20,965 nt of DNA, taken from contig JAKSDL010000286.1 of the NCBI GenBank assembly GCA_022360105.1, forward strand, positions 1 to 20,965. The letters are read 5' to 3'. Origin of the DNA: Pseudomonadota bacterium (GTDB lineage: Bacteria; SAR324; XYD2-FULL-50-16; JAHJRI01). Below, in pieces: positions 1-7,709 of the stretch; the stretch's first letter is position 1; every line of letters begins with the position of its first letter. Made by a program: the position numbers and the translations under genes. The notes below the pieces were generated by a model that was given only the letters and a program-made list of their open reading frames with translations, was not told the origin of the DNA and ran no database searches.

Positions 1-690
1 AGGTTCCATAAATTTTGCTGCAACCTCCCGCCGGGAAATCTTGGCAATAATCTTATTCTTGATCCGTATCCTTCCGTCCTCTGCTTCCGAAAGACCGGCA
101 GCCCGATAATGCACTACATATGGAGTCAACTCCATGTAGGCGGATGCCTCCACCGTGGTGACGTCATTCTTTATATACAGCTCCACGGATGCTCTTTCCA
201 GCGCTTCGATGTATGGATTATGAATTAAATTGAAGGCATACGGTCCTTCCGGCAATTCACTCTTGATTTGCGCTATGGTCGATTCAAGAACAGCGGGTAA
301 AACGCCTCCCGCACCAAAGGAAGCCAGAATTCCTTTTTTGCCCAAAGCAATGACCATCTCAGCCGAAGAAATGCCATGCGCCATTGATCCCGTGTAATAG
401 GCGTAGCGCGTGTTGTGATCTGATTTAAAACCCGAATCTCCTAGGCTTTCAGGAACCAACGGAGGACAATATCCAATCATCTTGTCCCCTTGAACGTCAG
501 TCGAAAGAGTTCCCTGGTTTGTGGCTCCTATACCGGTTTCGCTTTTAATAAAGAAACAGGGTTGTTCCCCGTGCAATAGAGACTCCCGGATACTTTCTTC
601 ATCAAAAACCAATGATTCTCTCGGACCATTCCAATAAAGTCCGGTTTGCACGGGATTAAGGGTTGAAATACGATTAGGCAGAGCTGTCAT
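1..690 (-). CDS. pfaD: PfaD-family enoyl reductase/isomerase subunit of PUFA-type synthase (partial, N-terminal 230 aa)
   Basis: PfaD is the free-standing FMN-dependent, TIM-barrel (nitronate-monooxygenase-like) enoyl-reductase subunit of bacterial polyunsaturated fatty acid / secondary lipid synthases; it acts in the cytosol on ACP-bound acyl chains. I translated the frame from the ATG at 690 down to base 1 (230 codons, no stop). It shows an N-terminal beta-rich part (about residues 15-65, starting near GLYWNGPRES) and then the PfaD core: GSMAHGISSAEMVIALGKKG (101-120), SFGAGGV (124-130), GPYAFNLIHNP (149-159), a VELYIK segment (169-174), VEASAYMELTP (180-190) and YRAAGLS (195-201). The start is firm: AGGAG at 698-702 lies 7 nt upstream, and the ATG overlaps the pfaC stop as ATGA, so translation is probably coupled. 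The full protein is usually more than 500 residues; the catalytic barrel continues outside the window. Family assignment is very secure, the exact lipid product is not. Confidence 0.94.
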   Translation of the reverse strand, partial: MTALPNRISTLNPVQTGLYWNGPRESLVFDEESIRESLLHGEQPCFFIKSETGIGATNQGTLSTDVQGDKMIGYCPPLVPESLGDSGFKSDHNTRYAYYTGSMAHGISSAEMVIALGKKGILASFGAGGVLPAVLESTIAQIKSELPEGPYAFNLIHNPYIEALERASVELYIKNDVTTVEASAYMELTPYVVHYRAAGLSEAEDGRIRIKNKIIAKISRREVAAKFMEP

Positions 691-3600
691 TCGTTGTCTC
701 CTGTCAATACTATTGCGGCGTCGTTTACCTGGTAAATCCGCAATCCATTCTTCCATAAGTTTGCATCGGCCGTTAGCACGATCTGATTGTGGCTGGATAC
801 GATCGATTTGATGTGAACTTCAAGATCCATCGTATCATTATCCGGGGTGATTTGCCCCCTGTATAACCATTTAATCACCCCGGGTGCATTGATAAACCGA
901 GGCGATCTTAAATCTGTTCCAAGGTTTTGATGCAAGGCAAATATTTTCATCGATTGCAAAATGGCTTCTACCCCCAAAGAGCCAGGCATAACCGGATCAC
1001 CAAAGAAATGAAACGGATAAAACCAGTCTGCCGGATTAACCTTTTTGCAGGCATACACATATCCCTTGCCATATTTTCCCTGGTCGGGAAAAACGGTGGC
1101 CTCATCCAGGAAATCCAGTTGATCACCGGCAAGACGATAATACGGATTGCCCGATGATATCTCATAAAACTGCCGACGGACATCATGGGAAAGTAAATCT
1201 ATAACTATTCCGTTGTTTTTGGAAAAACCCTTTTCACTAAACCAGGGTGGCACTTTTTCGCCCCTGTCCAACCCTTTCTGGATGCTTAGTGCTTGAGGTG
1301 TGGAATAACCAAATTGCGTTGACCCCTTGTAAAAGATATGACCTTCAACATTTAATTCAAAATCGAAATTCATCACCACTGTTTCCGCAGCTTTGGCAAC
1401 ACTTGTCATTTTCACTTTATTTTCAATGGTTTTCCCCCTCAAATCAGGAGTATAAGCCAATTCGGAAGAGGCGCCCAGGTTTCGAAAACACATTTCCGCC
1501 TCCGGATAGGCAAATGTGGTTTTCATATAAGCACTTAAAAATGCACAGGGCTGCAAGGCGATTTCCATGATGATGGAATACGGAATGATGGGATAGGAAT
1601 TTTGCGCGATGAACCAGGCATCGTTTGGCACATCATATTCGCCAACGATGGTGGAAGGAGTCTTAAAATTTCCCGGTTCTCCTTTTAAATCCGTGATACG
1701 ACTGACCAGCTTAAGATCTCCGTTCGGTATCCGGGGACCACGTTTGTTATTGTATATTTCAAAATCAGGCCCGAATACCTTTGCCAGCGAACCGGTAGCA
1801 AATTCTTCTATTACTTCCGGTCCGTAAAGTGCCGGTTTCTCAACTATTGTCGGCGTAGGAGTTAATCCGGTGTAGGCGGGATCTGTGGGAGATTTCTCCA
1901 ACAGCTCTACCCCGAGATCCCTGAAATCAACCAGTATCTTGCCATTCATAATGATATAAAAATTAGCCCTGGCGAAGGGTCGTGGTTTCAGGCCAATCTC
2001 TATAATTTCCATTTTGTAGCTGTACCGGGTATCGGTTGGAACAATCTGGCCCCTGGCCCTGATACCGTATGGTCTGTCCTTAATCGGCTGGAAGCGTGCA
2101 TCCCTGGTATTTACCTGCAACCCCAGGTAGAGCATATAAAAGCCAAGCAACTGAACACACCCTTCTGTCACCAGTGTTCCGGCGAGTACATTGTCATCTT
2201 TAAAATGGCAGGGGAAATACCAATGATCCGGGGCCAGATCCTTTTCCGCAATAACCTCCCCAAGTCCCCATGGACCGCCGTTAATATCGATTGATACGAT
2301 TCTATCCAGCATCAGAATCTCTTCGGCAGCAAACCTCAGGGAGGGATTTAATCCCTGCTGATCGTAGTTTGCACCGAAACACCCCGCAATATTACCTTTT
2401 GTAATATTAAGCAATTGGTCCCTGCTGAAGCTTGTCTGCTCGCATCGTAGCAAAGGGGTGAACTGACTTTTCGTCACCGACATGCGTTGCTCTTCTTCAG
2501 CTTTGGAGAAGACCACACCCTTTCCCTGTGCCAACTCTTCGTCAGATATAAAGCCAGCCCGACCACCGGTCATTTTATACACCAGCTTGTCTTTCACATA
2601 GCAGTCATAACCAAAATTAAAAATCAGCATCTCACCGGAACGAATAAACGATTCGATCTTGATATCATAACGAAGCGTTTGACCGGCCTTAGGAAGCTCA
2701 TCAAAAAAGGTCATGGTATAGTCGGTCAACCGGTAATATCTCAATCCTTTGCTTTCAAAATCGATACCCAGGTAGCTGATAAGCAGTAAATCGCATTGAC
2801 CGGCCTCACTTGCAATCGCCCACGGAATCTGGCCATCGACACTGAACCAGGCATCTTCGGAGATGTCATACTCTGTTGTTAATGAAGACGGTTTGAATTC
2901 TCCGCAGACGGCATCCAGTTTTGTCACCCGATTCACCAGCAAATAAGGAGGCAAAGGCAGCTGTACACGATACTTATAAGTATCGATGACCTCATATTCT
3001 TTTCCAAACACATTTGAGATTCTGCCCCCTGCAAATTCCAGAAGATCCGCTTCATCCCAAACAACTGACTGATGGGTATGCGGCTTCCTCGTTTCGGGAT
3101 AAAGATACGGATCACCTTTAAACGGTTGAGATGCAGCTTTGCCAACCATTGCCACAGGTTGTTCCGAACCCAAGACAATCTTCAACTTGATCATTTCCCG
3201 CAAATGTTTCAGCGCTGCATCCCTGGTGGTTAAAAAGGCTGAATGGGTTTGGTTTAACCGGGACCGGTGATGGTGTATTTCTTGTTCAAAATTAAATTGT
3301 ACAACCCCGCTGATTCCTGCTTGTGCTGGTTTTGTCGGCGGTTTTTGGCGATCAGTGGTCTCCGGCTCATAAGTTTCCCGATTTTCGTCAGTCAAAAGCA
3401 ATTCGGTAATACCGGCTCCTCCTAAAACGATTTTCTTCGTCTTGGAAATTACTTTTGGAAAGGCATCCTTGAGCGGATAAATAGCTGTAAAATCCATATT
3501 CACACCATGTGAATACAACCTGGCCAGCGCTTTAAAGAGATTCTGCTGTTCGTTGCCACTTTTGACATCCATGGAAACTGCAACATGATCCCTGCCTTTC

Positions 3601-6600
3601 AAAATATCACCGATCCATCGGGAGCAATTCGCTTGGGGTCCCATTTCCACAAACACCCGGCTACCATCCTGATAAACCTGGTTTACCAGTTGAGGAAAAT
3701 CGAGAAGCTTGCAATAGATATCTGCGATATTCTCTGCCAGTCGTTGACTTGTCTGCTCGGTTTGACCGTATCCAGCCGCGCTGTAACAACGAATATTTTT
3801 GTCGGGGAACACCGGAGTCGTTTGCAAATCAAGGATTTGCCGTCTCTCCTTTTCGACCGGTTGGCAATGAATAACATTATTCAGGGTCGTTTTATTTGCC
3901 TTGAACGAGTTATCCCTAATCAATCGCTTGCAGTCCTCGGGAAATCCGCCGATCACCGCTTCTGTTGGGGTATTGATCAGAATTAAAAATACTCTTTCTT
4001 GACCGGCAACTGCTTGAGCAATGCTTGCTACGGATGCTTGGATGACGTGACATTCCCAGATAGATTCGCCATCTACGCCATTTTCCTGCAACTGCCAAGC
4101 CTCCCTGGCTGTTTTCATCGAACCGGCAAGCCTCTCAAGAAATAAGGGACTGGTATGCAACACATCACTCATCCGATCAGCATCTTTCCAGAGACCAAGG
4201 GCAAATGCCATGGTGACTTCACCCATGCTGTAGCCGAATGCTGATTTAGGATGGATACCAAAAGCACCCCGCAATAAAGCTGTCTGCAACATGCCGAATC
4301 GAATACTGCTCTCAAAATTGGCGATTACGGATGTATCCAGCTGAGATTGCAGGCTTTGAATATCGGAGTCTCCTGGCTTATCCTGTAGTCGGGGGTACAG
4401 TAAACGATCATGCAACAGCTTGTCTTGATCTTTGCTGTAATTTGGCATCAAATGAGTTAAATCCGGGAACATGCGGAATAAATCCTGCCCCATCCCCACA
4501 TAGGCATTGAATGCCCAGGGATAGACGAATGAAAGCTCTCCTTCAATGGCTAAAGGATCTGCGGTAAAACAACTTCCATTAGGGGATTGCCACTCGGATT
4601 TTCTATTGATTGCATCGTTGATTCCGGATGTTGCCTGGGATATCTCTGATAACAACTCCTCTTTACCGGAACCAATAATCACTGCTCGCAAGTCGGCAGC
4701 CGGATGATTGCCCAGCTCCGCCAGGGTAGAGCAAGCCAGCGTGTATAAATCATCCGACTTTGAGATCTTTGTTTGCAGCTCAGACAATGCTGTTTTCAAA
4801 GATTCCTGATCGTTGGCGGCCAAAGGAAACAAAAAGAGGGCGGATTGCTCAAAATATCGATTTTGTGTTTTTTGGTTGGATAATCCTTCACTCAATACAG
4901 CCTGGACATATGAGTTATCAGGCCCTATTCCTCCAACGCAGGCCATTCTCTTTTTTTCCGGCTTTGTGGGCCAATAGCTGGAACGTACAGGAAAATAAAA
5001 TCCCTGGCTGTTATCAGTGAGATCCGATCGAAGATTTCTCCAGGCCGGAACGGCTGGAATATACTTATGATGAAGACTCAAAGCCGTTTTAATGATTCCG
5101 GCAATTCCCGACGCTGTATAAGTATGCCCCACGTTTGCAACAACACTGCCCACAGCGCAGCTTGATTCCTGTTTGGCACCAACAGCAGCCTTTATCCCTT
5201 CAAACAGGTCTTCCTCATTTCCGGTTCCGGTTATCTCAAACAAACCAACATCTTTTCCTGTAATGGAAAGATCATCAAAATCCGCCTGGCAGGTTTCCTT
5301 CACAGCAGACATGTCGCCGCTTTTATGAAACCGGATGCTTTCGATGGTTGCATAGTTCGTATTGTTGTCTTTCCGAGCCCTGTCTGCAGGTTTTAAGACA
5401 ACGGCTCCAGCTCCTTCACCCGGTTTAAAACCTTTGTTGTGTTCATCCAATGCAAAAGAAGCAAGGTCTTCCGAATAGTTTTCTCCTTGAGCCGTCCTGA
5501 CCAACAGGTCCTCAACATTGCCCGCCAGATCAACCGCGCCAACTATAACAGCTTCCACTTCATCATTTCCAATCAACAATTGGGCTATTTCCATCGCCCG
5601 AAAAGCAGAATGTTCTTCTGCCGAAACTGTAAATGAGGGTCCGGAAAAATCCCAGAGGGAGGAAATCCGGCTCGCCATAATGTTTCCGATAAAACTGGTA
5701 AACTCGTTAACCTGCACTGGCTTGCGAACCGAATCCTTTAGCAGTGTCTTCAACTTCTGCTTTTTATCCTCAGATATAGCTTGATTAAACTGTCCAAAAG
5801 CCCTGTCAACTTGCCAATCCAGGTCGATTCGGCCCCTGTACTGATGCAGAGACTTCTCAGCCTCCATGGCAATAATCACCGCGACATTTGATCCCTCTCT
5901 TAATCGTGCATCCCTTGCAGCTTGATCAGCTACTTTCAGCATTAATAACTGCTGGGGCATCATCGCTTCAATTTCATTAGGCGGAATCTTATAGCGCAAA
6001 ATATCAAAATCAAAATCAGATAGATAAGCTCCTTCAGGGACCAGTCCTTTTTTAAAATTAAACCGTTTCAATAGCTCAGTATCAGCTTCCAAACCCTTCC
6101 AGCGTTTTTCGGGCAACTGGGAAAAGCCTTGTTTACCCGTATAGATCGCATGATCAAATGCTTGCAGATTTTTATACGGACCAAAACAGGCTTCCATCCC
6201 TACAATTGCCATCGGTTTTTTTTCGCTTTTCTTTTTGGAAGGTTGGGAAACATGTTTGTTTTCCTCTAACACCAGATGCGCATTGGTACCGCCAAAGCCA
6301 AAAGCATTAATAGCGCCGGTTTTTTTCTTTGAACCCGATGGCCAGGGGCGGGATGATCCGACAACATTTTCAGGAGGGATAACCCCGTTGGGAGAAGATA
6401 TGGGTTGTTCCAGATGGATGGTTGCCGGTATTTCCGCCTGGTTCATACTCATGATCACCTTGATGATGCTTGCCAAACCGGCGCAGGTCAGAAGGTGACC
6501 AAAATTGGCTTTAACGACACCTACAAGCGGCGCTGCCTTGTGCTTTCCAAAAAAGGTATCCAGGGATTCCATCTCAACAGGATCACCTACAGGCGTTCCT

Positions 6601-7604
6601 GTGGCATGGCATTCGAGATAATCGATGTTTCCAGGCTCAACATCAGAGTCCTTATAAGCCCTTTCGTAAGAAAGCAACTGCCCTTTGGCACCGGGGCTGA
6701 GAACAGAACGTCCCCTGCCATCGTTTGACAAACCTATTGCTGAGACAACTGCGTGAATAGTATCCCCATCCCGGACTGCGTCATCATATCGTTTCAGTAA
6801 CAACATCCCGGCTCCTTCCCCGGAAATCAGACCTTCGGAACGTCGGTCAAGAGGACAACTCACGTCATTTTCAGAATAGGCGGTGAAGGTGGAAAATCCC
6901 TGGTTGATAAAGAAGGGATCTCCCGCACTTACAGCTCCAGCCAGCATCATGTCTGCTTTTCCGCCATTCAGGTAATCACAGGCCAATTTGACAGCATATA
7001 AGGATGAAGCACAGGCTGCATCCAGCGATAAGAAAGCACCTGACAGCCCTAAAGCATGGGAAATCAGGGCAGATGGGAATCCTGAGATACGGCTGTTATC
7101 GAAATGAGTATCCGGTTTTCCGCTTTGAGCGATGGTAAACGAATCGGTCTGCAACAACTCTTTCACCTGCTTTTCCATGGTTTGCTGATAAATCGGCAGG
7201 TAAAGCTGATTGGAAAGCTTGGTGGGAAAAGACAGGTTGCCAAGGATAACCCCACAGGATTCAAGCTGTTCCGTTTTGTTTAGGTAGCTTCCAGCTTTCA
7301 ACGCTTCTTTTGCCACATACAGTGACCATTTATAGACATCGTCCAGTTGATTAAGGATAGTCTGATCAATCCTAAAACCGGAGGCATCAAACTCAAAATC
7401 GGTGATATAGCCTCCCCTTTTGCTGTAATATTTGTCCGGCTGACCTTTTTGGGGGTTATAAAACAAGTCCGGATCAACCCCCATCTGTTTGATTGTGTGT
7501 TTAGATGTGGAATCGATGCCCTTGTTAAGATTGTCTATAAATTCTTGTGGAGTGTGGGCTCCCGGAAAAAGACAGGAATATCCGATAACAGCAATTTTCT
7601 GCAT
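687..7604 (-). CDS. pfaC: PfaC-like polyunsaturated/secondary lipid synthase, KS-CLF-AT-DH-DH
   Basis: A 2305-residue iterative type I synthase subunit that elongates and dehydrates acyl chains held on an ACP of a partner subunit. Domains in order: ketosynthase (about 1-450) with DAACASS and nucleophile Cys198, His333 in ECHATGTP and His370 in NFGH; chain-length-factor-like KS (about 463-905) with the Cys position replaced (SAEEHS, Glu664) but NVGH kept (His827); acyltransferase (about 1025-1375) with GYSMGE (Ser1126) and a partner His1246 in NVIHCQP; a linker containing EIHHHRSRLNQTHSAFL (1442-1458); then two FabA-like dehydratase units, each a non-catalytic plus a catalytic hotdog: DH1 (about 1518-1900, WYFPCHF, His1800; acid Glu1814) and DH2 (about 1925-2300, WFYPFHFFGDPVMPGSLGVEA, His2199 and Glu2213). 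No ACP (DSL-type) motif, ketoreductase or C-terminal acylglycerophosphate acyltransferase is visible. Start ATG 7604 has AAGGA 8 nt upstream. The 105-nt gap from smc suggests its own promoter. Classical PfaC lacks the AT; fused ATs are known from myxobacterial-type synthases. Confidence 0.95.
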   Translation of the reverse strand: MQKIAVIGYSCLFPGAHTPQEFIDNLNKGIDSTSKHTIKQMGVDPDLFYNPQKGQPDKYYSKRGGYITDFEFDASGFRIDQTILNQLDDVYKWSLYVAKEALKAGSYLNKTEQLESCGVILGNLSFPTKLSNQLYLPIYQQTMEKQVKELLQTDSFTIAQSGKPDTHFDNSRISGFPSALISHALGLSGAFLSLDAACASSLYAVKLACDYLNGGKADMMLAGAVSAGDPFFINQGFSTFTAYSENDVSCPLDRRSEGLISGEGAGMLLLKRYDDAVRDGDTIHAVVSAIGLSNDGRGRSVLSPGAKGQLLSYERAYKDSDVEPGNIDYLECHATGTPVGDPVEMESLDTFFGKHKAAPLVGVVKANFGHLLTCAGLASIIKVIMSMNQAEIPATIHLEQPISSPNGVIPPENVVGSSRPWPSGSKKKTGAINAFGFGGTNAHLVLEENKHVSQPSKKKSEKKPMAIVGMEACFGPYKNLQAFDHAIYTGKQGFSQLPEKRWKGLEADTELLKRFNFKKGLVPEGAYLSDFDFDILRYKIPPNEIEAMMPQQLLMLKVADQAARDARLREGSNVAVIIAMEAEKSLHQYRGRIDLDWQVDRAFGQFNQAISEDKKQKLKTLLKDSVRKPVQVNEFTSFIGNIMASRISSLWDFSGPSFTVSAEEHSAFRAMEIAQLLIGNDEVEAVIVGAVDLAGNVEDLLVRTAQGENYSEDLASFALDEHNKGFKPGEGAGAVVLKPADRARKDNNTNYATIESIRFHKSGDMSAVKETCQADFDDLSITGKDVGLFEITGTGNEEDLFEGIKAAVGAKQESSCAVGSVVANVGHTYTASGIAGIIKTALSLHHKYIPAVPAWRNLRSDLTDNSQGFYFPVRSSYWPTKPEKKRMACVGGIGPDNSYVQAVLSEGLSNQKTQNRYFEQSALFLFPLAANDQESLKTALSELQTKISKSDDLYTLACSTLAELGNHPAADLRAVIIGSGKEELLSEISQATSGINDAINRKSEWQSPNGSCFTADPLAIEGELSFVYPWAFNAYVGMGQDLFRMFPDLTHLMPNYSKDQDKLLHDRLLYPRLQDKPGDSDIQSLQSQLDTSVIANFESSIRFGMLQTALLRGAFGIHPKSAFGYSMGEVTMAFALGLWKDADRMSDVLHTSPLFLERLAGSMKTAREAWQLQENGVDGESIWECHVIQASVASIAQAVAGQERVFLILINTPTEAVIGGFPEDCKRLIRDNSFKANKTTLNNVIHCQPVEKERRQILDLQTTPVFPDKNIRCYSAAGYGQTEQTSQRLAENIADIYCKLLDFPQLVNQVYQDGSRVFVEMGPQANCSRWIGDILKGRDHVAVSMDVKSGNEQQNLFKALARLYSHGVNMDFTAIYPLKDAFPKVISKTKKIVLGGAGITELLLTDENRETYEPETTDRQKPPTKPAQAGISGVVQFNFEQEIHHHRSRLNQTHSAFLTTRDAALKHLREMIKLKIVLGSEQPVAMVGKAASQPFKGDPYLYPETRKPHTHQSVVWDEADLLEFAGGRISNVFGKEYEVIDTYKYRVQLPLPPYLLVNRVTKLDAVCGEFKPSSLTTEYDISEDAWFSVDGQIPWAIASEAGQCDLLLISYLGIDFESKGLRYYRLTDYTMTFFDELPKAGQTLRYDIKIESFIRSGEMLIFNFGYDCYVKDKLVYKMTGGRAGFISDEELAQGKGVVFSKAEEEQRMSVTKSQFTPLLRCEQTSFSRDQLLNITKGNIAGCFGANYDQQGLNPSLRFAAEEILMLDRIVSIDINGGPWGLGEVIAEKDLAPDHWYFPCHFKDDNVLAGTLVTEGCVQLLGFYMLYLGLQVNTRDARFQPIKDRPYGIRARGQIVPTDTRYSYKMEIIEIGLKPRPFARANFYIIMNGKILVDFRDLGVELLEKSPTDPAYTGLTPTPTIVEKPALYGPEVIEEFATGSLAKVFGPDFEIYNNKRGPRIPNGDLKLVSRITDLKGEPGNFKTPSTIVGEYDVPNDAWFIAQNSYPIIPYSIIMEIALQPCAFLSAYMKTTFAYPEAEMCFRNLGASSELAYTPDLRGKTIENKVKMTSVAKAAETVVMNFDFELNVEGHIFYKGSTQFGYSTPQALSIQKGLDRGEKVPPWFSEKGFSKNNGIVIDLLSHDVRRQFYEISSGNPYYRLAGDQLDFLDEATVFPDQGKYGKGYVYACKKVNPADWFYPFHFFGDPVMPGSLGVEAILQSMKIFALHQNLGTDLRSPRFINAPGVIKWLYRGQITPDNDTMDLEVHIKSIVSSHNQIVLTADANLWKNGLRIYQVNDAAIVLTGDNE
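698..702 (-). promoter_or_regulatory. Ribosome binding site of pfaD inside the 3' end of pfaC
   Basis: Minus-strand AGGAG, 7 nt before the ATG at 690. It lies within the last codons of pfaC and supports the 4-nt-overlap start and translational coupling of the two subunits. Confidence 0.75.
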
Positions 7605-7612
7605 AAGCTGTA

Positions 7613-7617
7613 TCCTT
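7613..7617 (-). promoter_or_regulatory. Ribosome binding site of pfaC
   Basis: Minus-strand AAGGA ending 8 nt before the ATG at 7604, which fixes the start of the 2305-residue synthase. The 105-nt gap to smc also holds a TTTACA (7685-7690, minus) that could be a -35 box, but no convincing -10 partner was found. Confidence 0.65.
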
Positions 7618-7709
7618 GGGGTTAGTGTGGTTCAGGTGAATAATTGCGTAATAGTAGGCTATTTTGCGTTAAACAGAAGGGGATTGTAAAGCCCTCAATA
7701 ATCGAGAGT

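Noticed and set aside
687..2000. C-terminal acylglycerophosphate acyltransferase domain in the synthase, as in myxobacterial versions
   Set aside because: The protein ends about five residues after the last DH2 strand; there is no room and no HxxxxD acyltransferase block.
1247..7625. Numerous short plus-strand frames within pfaC (for example 1247-1570, 3585-3986, 6405-6728)
   Set aside because: All are antisense to a single uninterrupted 2305-codon gene with intact domain motifs; none resembles a known protein.
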